Source: Alphaproteobacteria bacterium | GTDB taxonomy: Bacteria; Pseudomonadota; Alphaproteobacteria; JANSWW01 | Length of the DNA stretch: 64,000 nt | NCBI GenBank assembly: GCA_024743275.1 | Contig: JANSWW010000001.1 | Location: 350,300-414,299, forward strand | Direction: 5' to 3' | Shown here: positions 52,863 to 61,171 of the stretch, one piece after another | How the letters are laid out: every line of letters starts with the position of its first letter | Numbering within the stretch: position 1 is the stretch's first letter | Position numbers and translations under genes: made by a program | Notes under the pieces: generated by a model | Told to the model about the DNA's origin: nothing | Seen by the model: the letters and a program-made list of their open reading frames with translations, nothing else | Databases searched by the model: none

Positions 52863-53294
52863 GGAACAGCCTATGAAATATCTGTGATAGATTAATCACT
52901 TTTAGTTTGTTTAACGACCACATAGCAATCTTCTTGGTAGCACTCTTCGATACCCATGACGGGAAGCGCAAAGTCACAGGAGGGGTATCGGAAACGGTTG
53001 AAGCCGGCCGTGCCGCCCGGCGCCGGCACAGGGTTTACCGCCATTACCTCCAAGAAAGGAACAGAGCGTGCTTGACGCTCGGGGCGATGGCAGAGCCGGA
53101 TGGGATTTATGAGTCCATGACTTTGGCCATGAACACATGAACAGAGCCCGTTTCTGCGGTGCGCAGAGCTTTTCCTGCCGTTCCAGCCTTTTGCCGGCGC
53201 CAGAACCGCGAACCATTATGGGGCCTGACCCTAAGCCTTTGGTGAGGTTGTATCCAGGTAGCGATTATGGGTTTATCCGAATAGTGTGGTTCGA
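52863..53294. other. intergenic region without a recognisable gene
   Basis: About 430 bases between the methyltransferase gene and the PAS gene. The first 80 bases are AT-rich (52863-52940), the likely methyltransferase promoter. Open frames in both directions are short, with no ribosome site and protein sequences that look random. No tRNA, repeat family or transposon signature seen. Confidence 0.6.
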
Positions 53295-53777
53295 ATGGGG
53301 GGCGCAGTGCATCCTAGCTTTGACCTGCCACCCTGGTTCTATGCCGATCTGACCGCGTCAATCGTGCATCCCAAATTGCTGGATCTGAGAGCCTATTTGG
53401 ATCGGATCCGCGATCGGGAAGCGCTGCCAAATCGAAGAGCGTTCGATCCGTTAGAAGTTCCAGGGTTGTTGGGAAATTTATTTGTTATCAAGGTGGAGAA
53501 CGGGGGCTTGGACTTCACCTACACCCTGATTGGCACCAACATTGTTCAGACACTCGGCCGCGATTCGACCGGCAAACGGGTGGAGGACACTTTTGCGGCC
53601 GGACATCCCATTCTCGAGTTTTACCGGCATATCGCCCGGCACAGAATTCCGGGACGGACCTATGGTCAGTTGAGGTGGGTCGCCAAGGACTTCCGAGATT
53701 TCGAAAGCCTCATGATGCCTATGGTCGATGACGATGGCAGGGTCGTGAAGGTGGTCGGCGGCGCGTATTACACCTGA
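53295..53777 (+). CDS. PAS-domain protein (PAS_5 type)
   Basis: 160 aa, essentially one PAS_5 (DUF1488/PF07310-like) sensory domain: LLDLRAYLDRIRDREALPNRRAFDPLEVPGLLGNLFVIKVENGGLDFTYTLIGTNIVQTLGRDSTGKRVED. No output domain, so it likely binds a ligand and signals through a partner. Start uncertain: ATG at 53295, GTG at 53286 or 53307 with a G-run (53297-53302) near. No operon neighbours. Confidence 0.8.
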   Translation: MGGAVHPSFDLPPWFYADLTASIVHPKLLDLRAYLDRIRDREALPNRRAFDPLEVPGLLGNLFVIKVENGGLDFTYTLIGTNIVQTLGRDSTGKRVEDTFAAGHPILEFYRHIARHRIPGRTYGQLRWVAKDFRDFESLMMPMVDDDGRVVKVVGGAYYT

Positions 53778-54023
53778 CCCAAAGCGTGAACTCCGCGGCT
53801 ACAAAGCCTCATCAATAGCGTTTCTTTTAGAGCGCTTTACGATCGGATTGACTCGTTCCGACGCGGTGTTTTTCGGCAGGATCCAGAAGCGCGGAGCGAC
53901 ACCATGCCGACGCATACCGAGAGACGCGCGACGACGAGATTGCGGAAAAGCAAGCGGAGCCGGGTCAAGTTGGTCGGAAAGGACCCTTGCCTGACTCTCC
54001 ATGGGGCTGACGACTGAACCGAA

Positions 54024-54100
54024 TGGTCGGGGTGGAGAGATTCGAACTCCCGACATCCTGCTCCCAAAGCAGGCGCGCTACCAGGCTGCGCTACACCCCG
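54024..54100 (-). tRNA. tRNA-Pro (anticodon UGG)
   Basis: 77 nt with CCA encoded (54024-54026), discriminator A at 54027, acceptor stem CGGGGTG (54094-54100 with 54028-54034), D-arm AGCGCAGCCTGGTAGCG, anticodon loop TTTGGGA giving UGG, and T-arm with TTCGAAT. Decodes CCN proline codons. Confidence 0.95.
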
Positions 54101-54242
54101 TCGCCGATCCGGCGCCGGCGGGAACGGGTCACCGCGCCGCCGGGCTCCCGTATGTACGGCCTCGGGCCGCGCAGGACAAGTGTTGAGACGGCGGGCCCGC
54201 CCACGTAGGCTGACTTTCCCATCGCGCGATCCAGGAGGCCCC

Positions 54243-54908
54243 ATGTCCCGCGAAACCCTCGCCCTCACCGAGGCGCTCACCGACTATATCCGGACCGTCG
54301 GGGTCCCGGAGCATCCGGTCGCCACAAGGTTGCGGGCCGATACCGCCTCGATGGAGGAGGCGAATATGCAGCTCTCCGCCGAGCAGGGCCGCTTTCTCGC
54401 CTTCCTGGTCACCCTGACCGGCGCGCGGCGCTGTGTCGAGATCGGGACCTTCACCGGCTATTCCTCGTTGGTGACGGCGCTCGCCCTGCCGGCCGACGGC
54501 GCCCTTCTATGCTGCGATGTCTCGGATGAATGGACCGGTATGGCCCGCAACGCCTGGGCCGAGGCCGGGGTCGCCGACAAGATCACGCTCCAGATCGCCC
54601 CGGCCCTCGAAACCCTGGACGCGAAACTGGCCGAGGGCTGGGCGGGAACCGTCGATCTGATGTTCGTCGATGCGGACAAGGAGAGCTACCCCGCCTATCT
54701 CGACCGGGCGTCGACGCTGTTGCGGCCCGGCGGGGTTCTGGCCTTCGACAATGTCCTGTGGGGCGGCAGCGTCGCCGACCCCACCGACCGGAAGGAGACC
54801 ACGGTGGCGATCCGCGAGACCAACAAGGCGATCGCCGACCATCCCGACCTCTTCCATGTCCTGCTACCGGTCGGCGACGGGATGATGCTGGCGGTGAAAA
54901 CGGCTTAA
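54243..54908 (+). CDS. SAM-dependent O-methyltransferase (CCoAMT/COMT-like)
   Basis: 221 aa. CVEIGTFTGYSSLVTALAL (motif I), VDLMFVDADKESYPAYLDRA and GGVLAFDNVLWGGSV, the divalent-metal-dependent O-methyltransferase pattern (Asp residues in FVDADK and FDNV). Methylates catechol-like or other phenolic hydroxyls; substrate unknown. CAGGAGGCCCC before the ATG confirms the start. Follows the tRNA on the other strand by 143 bases. Confidence 0.93.
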   Translation: MSRETLALTEALTDYIRTVGVPEHPVATRLRADTASMEEANMQLSAEQGRFLAFLVTLTGARRCVEIGTFTGYSSLVTALALPADGALLCCDVSDEWTGMARNAWAEAGVADKITLQIAPALETLDAKLAEGWAGTVDLMFVDADKESYPAYLDRASTLLRPGGVLAFDNVLWGGSVADPTDRKETTVAIRETNKAIADHPDLFHVLLPVGDGMMLAVKTA

Positions 54909-54914
54909 GACCCC

Positions 54915-54952
54915 TTTCTCCCTAACCCTCTCCCGCCAGGGGGCAGACCCTA
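54915..54952. repeat. REP-like intergenic element
   Basis: CCTAACCCTCTCCCGCCAGG, then a G-run, resembles the CCCTCTCCC...GGGAGAGGG elements common between alphaproteobacterial genes; only the left half is well kept. It lies between the convergent methyltransferase and DUF192 genes. Confidence 0.5.
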
Positions 54953-55429
54953 GGAGCGGCCTCCAAACCGCTTCAAAGCGGGGTGATGGACCCGGTCGCC
55001 CGGCTTGAGGCCCAACCGGCTGACCGTGCCGCCCTTTACCTCCAGAACGGCCCGGACAGGCCCGCCGGAGGGGATGATGGTCTCAGAATGGGGGACGGCC
55101 CGCTCGTGGATCCGGGCGATGCCGCCCTGGGCGTCGATGAACAGCATATCGAGGGGAATGAAGGTGTTCTTCATCCACATGCTTACCCGCTGGACCCGGC
55201 GATAGACGAAGAGCATGCCCTGGTCGGGACCGAGGAATTTCCGGTGCATCAGGCCCCGCCCCTGGTCCTGCACCGTGAGCGCGAGCTCCACGGTGAACCG
55301 GTGGGTCTCGCCGTCCGCCTTGGTGATGGTCAGCGGCTCGGAATCCCAGGTCTGGGCGGCGGCGATGCCGGTCGGCCCTCCCGGAACCAGGAACACAAGC
55401 AGCAGCAGCGACAGAAACACGGCTCTCAT
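54950..55429 (-). CDS. DUF192 exported protein
   Basis: 159 aa, N-terminal signal peptide (RAVFLSLLLLVFLVPGGPTGIAAAQ). Mature DUF192 barrel with VELALTVQDQGRGLMHRKFLGPDQGMLFVY and WMKNTFIPLDMLFID, the family hallmark MKNTxIPLDxxFxD. Function unknown. Overlaps the upstream deacetylase-like gene by ATGA. Confidence 0.88.
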   Translation of the reverse strand: MRAVFLSLLLLVFLVPGGPTGIAAAQTWDSEPLTITKADGETHRFTVELALTVQDQGRGLMHRKFLGPDQGMLFVYRRVQRVSMWMKNTFIPLDMLFIDAQGGIARIHERAVPHSETIIPSGGPVRAVLEVKGGTVSRLGLKPGDRVHHPALKRFGGRS

Positions 55430-56541
55430 GGGCGTAGCACCTCGCGGATCAGGTCGTGGATCTCGGGCCGGACCGGGCCGGGATTGGGCCGGTCGGCCAG
55501 GGTTGTGAACCAGAAATCCGGCGGATTTTTGCCCCGGCTGTGGTTCCAGGTCAGATCGCGCAAAACCCGCTCGGCGCCGTCGGGCAGAAAGGCCGGGACT
55601 TCATGGCCGTTGAGCACGCCCCAAATCCCCGACCAGCAGCGCGCCACGCCCCAGGGATTATAGCCGCCGCCGCCCAGCACCAGCACCCGCGGGGCCAGGG
55701 GCAACAGCCGCCCGACCGCGTCCCAGATCGCCCGGTTGCTGAGCGAGAGCTTGGACTGTGGATCATAGTCCAGCCCGTCGCAGCCGCACTGGATCACCAA
55801 GGCGTCGGGCGCGAAGTCGCTGACCAGCGGGATCACCGCCTGTGCCAGGATCAGGGCGTGCTCGCTGTCGTTGAGCCCCTTGGGCACGGGGATGTTCCGG
55901 GCCATCCCGCCCGCCCGGTCGGTGACGGCGCCGGTATAGGGCCAGCGGTCCGCCTCGTGGACCGAAACGGTCAGGACATCGGGGTCGTCATGGAAGGCGA
56001 GTTCCACCCCGTCGCCGTGATGGGCGTCCAGGTCGACATAGGCCGCGCGCCAGCCTCGGTCCTGCATCGCCAGAATGCCGATCGCCGGGTCGTTGAAATA
56101 GCAGAATCCGCTGGCCCGGTCCTTGAGGCCGTGATGGGTGCCCCCCGCCGGATTATGGACGATCCCGCCCCTTGTCAGCAGCTCGACCGCGAGCAGGGTC
56201 GCGCCGACGGAGGTCGCCGGCCGCCGGAAGATCTCGGGAAAGACCGGATTGCCGTTGCGGCCGATATTGTAGCGTTCGCGGTCCGCGTCGGTGACCTCGC
56301 CGTTGCGTTCCGCCGCCATCACCGCCTCGACATAGTCGGGGGCGTGAAAGGTCGTGAGTTGTTCGAATGTCGCCAACGGACTGTCGATATAGGCCGCCTC
56401 GTCGAACCAGCCGAGCGCCCGGATCATATCCAGGGTCGAGCTCACCCGGGCGATGGAGAGCGGGTGGCGCTTGCCATAGACGGAGTGGCGGTAGATTTCC
56501 GAGCCGATAAGGTGGGGGCGGTCGAGCATGCCTTGCGACAT
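55426..56541 (-). CDS. histone deacetylase superfamily protein (AcuC/acetylpolyamine-type)
   Basis: 371 aa arginase/deacetylase-fold zinc amidohydrolase. NPAGGTHHGLKDRASGFCYFNDPAIG and AAYVDLDAHHGDGVELAF carry the metal-binding Asp and His; GCDGLDYDPQSKLSLS and VLVLGGGGYN complete the site. In bacteria such enzymes deacetylate polyamines or acetyl-CoA synthetase (AcuC). Start uncertain between ATG at 56541 and 56529. Upstream of DUF192 in one transcript; divergent from the TPP riboswitch. Confidence 0.88.
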   Translation of the reverse strand: MSQGMLDRPHLIGSEIYRHSVYGKRHPLSIARVSSTLDMIRALGWFDEAAYIDSPLATFEQLTTFHAPDYVEAVMAAERNGEVTDADRERYNIGRNGNPVFPEIFRRPATSVGATLLAVELLTRGGIVHNPAGGTHHGLKDRASGFCYFNDPAIGILAMQDRGWRAAYVDLDAHHGDGVELAFHDDPDVLTVSVHEADRWPYTGAVTDRAGGMARNIPVPKGLNDSEHALILAQAVIPLVSDFAPDALVIQCGCDGLDYDPQSKLSLSNRAIWDAVGRLLPLAPRVLVLGGGGYNPWGVARCWSGIWGVLNGHEVPAFLPDGAERVLRDLTWNHSRGKNPPDFWFTTLADRPNPGPVRPEIHDLIREVLRP

Positions 56542-56689
56542 GGCCCATCGGGGCGTCCGGGTCAATCGGTCGGCCCGTCACATCGGCATCGCGCTCCCAC
56601 AATCCATGGGTTTTTCGCCGCAACAGGAAGGGTCGAAGCGTATCCGAATCGCCTTGCCAAAGGCCTTGGGACCTGCTTCTTTGGCCATC

Positions 56690-56786
56690 CACTCGTGGGG
56701 GAGCCGTATGCAAAACGGCTGAGAGGTCCGGTGGCCCGGACGACCCTTGGAACCTGAACTGGCTAGGACCAGCGGAGGGATCGAGG
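56690..56786 (+). promoter_or_regulatory. TPP riboswitch (THI element)
   Basis: Conserved core is clear: GGGGGAGCC (56697-56705), CGGCTGAGA (56716-56724), ACCCTTGGAACCTGAACTGG, then ACCAGCGGAGGGA (56768-56780). P1 pairs CTCG (56692-56695) with CGAG (56782-56785). The ribosome site GAGG (56783-56786) overlaps P1, only 7 bases from the thiX ATG, so TPP binding should block translation of thiX-thiY. Confidence 0.96.
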
Positions 56787-56792
56787 CGCCTG

Positions 56793-57554
56793 ATGGGCAC
56801 GTCTATTCGTTTACTCACCGTTTTTCTGGGACTGATGGCGATCTGGCAGGTCGTGGTCTGGATCACCGGCGTGCCGCATTTCATTCTGCCGCCGCCTTGG
56901 ACCGTCGCCGTCACCCTCGTCGAGAAGGCGGGGCTTCTCGCCTATCATACAAGTGTGACCGGCACCGAAATCGTCCTCGGTCTGCTGATCGGCGTCGGCT
57001 TCGGGCTCTGGACAGCCATCGTCATGACCTGGGCCCGGCCCCTGCGGGTCTGGCTGATGCCGGTTCTGATCGCCAGTCAGGCGGTCCCGGTCTTCGCGCT
57101 CGCCCCGCTGCTGGTGCTGTGGCTCGGCTACGGCATCGCCTCGAAGGTGGCGATGGCCGCCCTCATCCTGTTCTTTCCGGTGACCGCCGCCTTTCTCGAG
57201 GGCCTTACCCGGGCCGACCGGGCGCTGCTGGACGCGGGCCGGACCCTGGGCGTCAAAGGTGCCGCGCTGCTCTGGCGGATCCGGGTACCGGCCGCCCTGC
57301 CGGCGCTGGCGTCCGGCCTCAAGGTCGCCACCGCCGTCGCGCCGATCGGGGCCGTCGTCGGCGAATGGGTCGGCTCGTCGGCCGGGCTCGGCTTCTTGAT
57401 GCTGCACGCCAACGGGCGAATGCAGACCGATCTGGTCTTCGCCGCCGTCGTGGTGCTCGCCGTGCTCGCCGTCTCCCTCTACGCCCTGGTCAGCCTCGCC
57501 CTCAACCGTCTGCTTCATTGGGCCCCCGAAACGACATCGCCCGCCCCCTCGTAA
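56793..57554 (+). CDS. thiX: ABC transporter permease for thiamine pyrimidine precursor
   Basis: 253 aa, six membrane segments. EAA loop region AFLEGLTRADRALLDAGRTLGVKGAALLWRIRVPAALPALASGLK is the coupling motif of the SsuC/TauC-type binding-protein-dependent permeases. Directly under the TPP riboswitch and 24 bases before a ThiY-like gene, so ThiX is the best assignment: imports formylaminopyrimidine-type (HMP) precursors. The ATPase gene is missing. Confidence 0.9.
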   Translation: MGTSIRLLTVFLGLMAIWQVVVWITGVPHFILPPPWTVAVTLVEKAGLLAYHTSVTGTEIVLGLLIGVGFGLWTAIVMTWARPLRVWLMPVLIASQAVPVFALAPLLVLWLGYGIASKVAMAALILFFPVTAAFLEGLTRADRALLDAGRTLGVKGAALLWRIRVPAALPALASGLKVATAVAPIGAVVGEWVGSSAGLGFLMLHANGRMQTDLVFAAVVVLAVLAVSLYALVSLALNRLLHWAPETTSPAPS

Positions 57555-57578
57555 CCGTTACGGCAAAGGAACAAACCC

Positions 57579-58526
57579 GTGCGACTCCTATCTTCAATCG
57601 CAGTTCTTACCCTCACGCTCGCTCTGGCCCTGCCGGCCAAGGCGGAAAAGCTGACGGTCATGCTCGACTGGTTCATCAACCCGGATCACGCCCCGCTGAT
57701 CATCGCCGAGGAGCGGGGAATCTTCGAGAAATACGGGCTTGAGGTGGAATTGATCGCGCCGGCCGATCCGGCGGACCCGCCGAAGCTGGTGGCGGCCGGG
57801 CGGGCCGACATCGCGGTCTCCTATCAGATCAGCCAGCATATTCAGGTCGACGCGGGCCTGCCGGTGATGCGGATCGGGACCCTGGTCGCGACCCCATTGA
57901 ACACGCTGCTGGTGCTGGCCGACGGCCCGGTGCAGTCGATCGGCGACCTCAAGGGCCGCAAGGTCGGATTCTCGGTCGGCGGGGTCGAGGACATCATGAT
58001 GACGACCCTGCTGGAGCCCTATGGTCTGACCCTCGACGACATCACCATGATCAACGTCAACTTCAACCTGTCCCCGTCCCTGATCACCGGGCAGGTCGAC
58101 GCGGTGATCGGCGCCTACCGGAACTTCGAACTGAACCAACTCGCCATCGAAGGCTACAAGGGCAAGGCGTTCTACATCGAGGAACACGGTGTCCCGACCT
58201 ATGACGAGCTGATCTATGTCGCCCACAAGGACAAGCTGGGCGACCCGCGGCTCGGCAAGTTCCTCGACGCGGTCGAGGAGGCGACGGCCTATGTCATCAA
58301 CCACCCCCAAGAGAGCTGGGACATCTTCCGCAACTATGGTGCGGAACTCGACGACGAGCTGAACCGCCGGGCCTGGATCGACACGCTCCCGCGCTTCGCC
58401 CTCCGCCCGCGTGCGCTCGACGCCAAGCGGTATCACGCCATGGCGCAGTTTCTCGCCGCGCGCGGCCTGATCGAAAAGGCCGATCCGGTGTCGGCCTACG
58501 CCATCGAACTGCCGTTTCAGGAGTAA
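57579..58526 (+). CDS. thiY: thiamine-pyrimidine precursor binding protein (NMT1/THI5-like)
   Basis: 315 aa, signal peptide LLSSIAVLTLTLALALPAKAE. The NMT1/THI5 fold begins LTVMLDWFINPDHAPLIIAEERGIFEKYGLEVELI, the typical start of ThiY. GRKVGFSVGGVEDIMMTTLL and AYRNFELNQLAIEGY are also typical. Binds N-formyl-4-amino-5-aminomethyl-2-methylpyrimidine-type precursors in the periplasm. Follows thiX by 24 bases. No ThiZ ATPase follows; the next gene is a stress protein. Confidence 0.9.
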   Translation: MRLLSSIAVLTLTLALALPAKAEKLTVMLDWFINPDHAPLIIAEERGIFEKYGLEVELIAPADPADPPKLVAAGRADIAVSYQISQHIQVDAGLPVMRIGTLVATPLNTLLVLADGPVQSIGDLKGRKVGFSVGGVEDIMMTTLLEPYGLTLDDITMINVNFNLSPSLITGQVDAVIGAYRNFELNQLAIEGYKGKAFYIEEHGVPTYDELIYVAHKDKLGDPRLGKFLDAVEEATAYVINHPQESWDIFRNYGAELDDELNRRAWIDTLPRFALRPRALDAKRYHAMAQFLAARGLIEKADPVSAYAIELPFQE

Positions 58527-58610
58527 CGCGAAGACCGAACGCGGGCGGCTTGCACCGGGTGCGGCCGCCCGCTAGCCTCGGTTTCCGTGTTCGCGTGCCG
58601 AGGCCCCGTC

Positions 58611-59459
58611 ATGATCAAGAGCATCCTGGTCCATCTGGCCGACGACGCGCGTCATCTGGACCGGCTGAGAGCCGCCGTCGATCTGGCGCGGGCCTTCGAT
58701 GCCCATGTCGACCTGGTCTATGTCACCTATCCGGTCGTCATCCCGGCGGGGGCCGCCGGCCGAACCGCGTCGCAGGTCTACATCAGCGAGAGGATGGCGG
58801 CGAGCCGCCGCCGGGCGGATCAGCTCCGTCATGACCTCGAGGGTCATTTCGCCGAGTGCCGCGAAGCCTGGACCTATCACGTCGAGGATGGGAACCATCA
58901 CGATGCGATGGCCCGACACGCCCATCTCTCCGACATCGTCGTTCTCGGTCAGTCCACGGAGACGTTCTTCGAGGACCGGTTCCGCACAAGACTAACCGAC
59001 CACATGCTGCTCTCCGCCGGCTGCCCGATCCTGATCCTGCCGGGCGACAAGCCACCCGACGCCCCGGCGGAGGGTTATGGCCCGATCGGTCGCAACATCC
59101 TGATCGGCTGGACCGAAAACCGCGGCTCGATGCGCGCGCTCCGGGACGCCCTACCCTTGCTGCGGCGGGCGGACGAAGTGCATGTGGCGACCCCTGTCAC
59201 CGCGCGCGCCCCGGGTACTCCGGGGGGTGACATCGATCGCTATCTGGAGGTTCACGGCGTCGCCAACCGAACGGTGCATACGGTGACCGGCGAGGGCGAG
59301 GAGGCCGGCGCGGCCCTGGTCTCGCTCGCCTCGGACGTCGGTGCAGACCTCCTGGTGACCGGAGCCTATGGCCATTCGCGCCTGCACGAGGTGCTGATGG
59401 GCGGGACCACGCGCCATCTGCTGCGCAACAGTACCCTGCCCCTGCTCATGAGTCACTGA
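58611..59459 (+). CDS. universal stress protein, tandem UspA domains
   Basis: 282 aa, two Usp domains (residues 1-150 and 155-282). Second domain ends GAYGHSRLHEVLMGGTTRHLLRNSTLPLL, the G-x2-G-x9-G(S/T) ATP-binding motif; first domain has VVLGQSTETFFEDRF without a good motif. Stress role inferred. ATG at 58611 with GAGG upstream; an in-frame ATG eight codons earlier is less likely. Confidence 0.92.
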   Translation: MIKSILVHLADDARHLDRLRAAVDLARAFDAHVDLVYVTYPVVIPAGAAGRTASQVYISERMAASRRRADQLRHDLEGHFAECREAWTYHVEDGNHHDAMARHAHLSDIVVLGQSTETFFEDRFRTRLTDHMLLSAGCPILILPGDKPPDAPAEGYGPIGRNILIGWTENRGSMRALRDALPLLRRADEVHVATPVTARAPGTPGGDIDRYLEVHGVANRTVHTVTGEGEEAGAALVSLASDVGADLLVTGAYGHSRLHEVLMGGTTRHLLRNSTLPLLMSH

Positions 59460-59482
59460 TGGCCGGCGGGAGCCTCTTAAGG

Positions 59483-59998
59483 TCAGGCCGCGCCGCCGAG
59501 CTTCTGATAGCTCTGAAGCGCATAGATCAGCGGGTTCTCCGCCACGTCGACCACCAGCGCATGCTCGACCGGCGCCACCAGGATATGGTGGGTCGCATAG
59601 TCATGGACCGCGTCCACCCGGCAGTCCAAACAGGCGAGCGCGCCGACGGCGACCGGCTGGCCGCCACCGATATCCATCCAATCCGCGACCTGGAAACGGT
59701 CGTGCTCCAGATCCGGATACCGGCCGGCGAACACGTCGGAAACGCGGGTCTGGTGGTCGGCGAGTAAAGACACGCCAATTCGCCGGTTCTGGAGGATCAG
59801 CGGGGCCGCCGTCGCGTCACGGGCGACGCAGACAAGCACCGCCGGCGGGTCGGCCGTGAGCGAGCTCAAGGAACTGACGGTCAAACCGGCCTTCCCGGCG
59901 CTGCCATGGGTCGTGACGACGGCGACACCGGCGGCGAGCCGGCGCATGGCGCCGAAAAAGGCTTCTGTGGTCGCGGTCCCGGTCGGGTTGTTGATCAC
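59483..59998 (-). CDS. flavin reductase family protein (HpaC/DIM6-like)
   Basis: 171 aa. FFGAMRRLAAGVAVVTTHGSAGKAGLTVSSLSSLTADPPAVLVCVAR is the FMN-binding signature, HHILVAPVEHALV later in the barrel. Reduces FMN for a monooxygenase partner; no partner is adjacent. GTG start. Codes away from the next gene by about 50 bases. Confidence 0.88.
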   Translation of the reverse strand: MINNPTGTATTEAFFGAMRRLAAGVAVVTTHGSAGKAGLTVSSLSSLTADPPAVLVCVARDATAAPLILQNRRIGVSLLADHQTRVSDVFAGRYPDLEHDRFQVADWMDIGGGQPVAVGALACLDCRVDAVHDYATHHILVAPVEHALVVDVAENPLIYALQSYQKLGGAA

Positions 59999-60048
59999 GT
60001 GGCTCGGATCCTCGGGGTTTCGATATCAAGGCGCGTTGGCGCGAGAGA

Positions 60049-60993
60049 TCACGCCTGCGCTCGACTATGGATATAGCGCGCCGTCATCAAATCCAGATGG
60101 CCGCCGCCGCCATTTTTGAAGATTGTTACGTCTTCCGGTGCCGTCCGGCCCACCACGCCGCCCTGGGCAAGCTCGAAATGATCCCCCAGGATGCGATCGG
60201 CCGAGAACGTCCCGGCGGCGATCGGAATCCCCAGTTCGCCGGTATCCAGTGCCGTCTCCCGTGTGTCCACGAAGAGTCTGCCCCTTGCCAGGGCCGCGTC
60301 GTCGGCCTCCCGCATGTCCGGCGTGAACGCCCCCACCAGATCGAGATGGGCGCCCGGCCGCAACAGCTCCCCCTTGACCAGCGGGGTCTTGGCCATGGTC
60401 GCACAGCAGACGACATCGCCCTCGCCCACCGCCGCGTCCAGATCGTCGACCCGCTCGGCCGATATGCCGTCCGGCCGGAGATCCGCCACCAGATCGTCCG
60501 CCCGTTCGGCCGACCGGTTCCACACGAGAACCCGCCTCAGCGACGGACGGACCGCCCGGTGGGCCCGGACCAGCGGCCCCGCCATGGCACCGGCCCCGAC
60601 CATCACCAGAGTTTCCGCACCCTCCCGCGCCAGTTGCTTCGTCCCCAGCGCGGAGTCCGCCGCCGTCTTCCAATAGGTGATCTCGGTCCCGTCAATCGCC
60701 GCCAGGGGCGCGCCGGTCTCCCCGTCCATCAGGACATAAACGGCTTGGATATTGGGGCGCGGTGGCGTCGCGGATTGATTGTCGGGAAACACCGTGATCA
60801 CCTTGACGCCCGCGGCCTCGCCCGGCTGCCAGGCCGCGCGATTGAAAAAGATGTCAGACCTTCCGTCGCGTGGGTCGCGCAGGAGCATATCCTCCAATAC
60901 CGCCTTTGGCTGGCGATGACAGTCCTCGAGATAGGCGACAAGGCTCTCGAACTCGCAGACCCGGCGAACCGTCTTTCCGTCAATGAAATGCAC
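60049..60993 (-). CDS. ornithine cyclodeaminase/mu-crystallin family protein
   Basis: 314 aa NAD-dependent enzyme. LVMVGAGAMAGPLVRAHRAV is the Rossmann glycine loop; YWKTAADSALGTKQLA holds the catalytic region; DLVGAFTPDMREADD is typical of the family. May be an ornithine cyclodeaminase, ketimine reductase or alanine dehydrogenase. GTG start with CAGGAG six bases upstream. Confidence 0.9.
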   Translation of the reverse strand: MHFIDGKTVRRVCEFESLVAYLEDCHRQPKAVLEDMLLRDPRDGRSDIFFNRAAWQPGEAAGVKVITVFPDNQSATPPRPNIQAVYVLMDGETGAPLAAIDGTEITYWKTAADSALGTKQLAREGAETLVMVGAGAMAGPLVRAHRAVRPSLRRVLVWNRSAERADDLVADLRPDGISAERVDDLDAAVGEGDVVCCATMAKTPLVKGELLRPGAHLDLVGAFTPDMREADDAALARGRLFVDTRETALDTGELGIPIAAGTFSADRILGDHFELAQGGVVGRTAPEDVTIFKNGGGGHLDLMTARYIHSRAQA

Positions 60994-61171
60994 GTTTTTC
61001 TCCTGCTGATAGCGGTGACAAATCGCAACCTAGCCGTTCGCGGCGTAGACCCGGCGGTTCTTGCTGAGGTATCCCACAAGCATAGGATTGTTTCAAAGGA
61101 TAGCACCTTGGAGGCCGGGCTTTGGGGGCCCGGGCTCTGGAGGGCGGATTCAGAGGGTTGGGATCTGGACG

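Noticed and set aside
52974..53216. 80-codon minus-strand frame in the gene-poor stretch
   Set aside because: No ribosome site, no domain, random-looking composition.
53799..54280. Open frames around the tRNA-Pro gene
   Set aside because: They run through the tRNA and have no ribosome site or domain.
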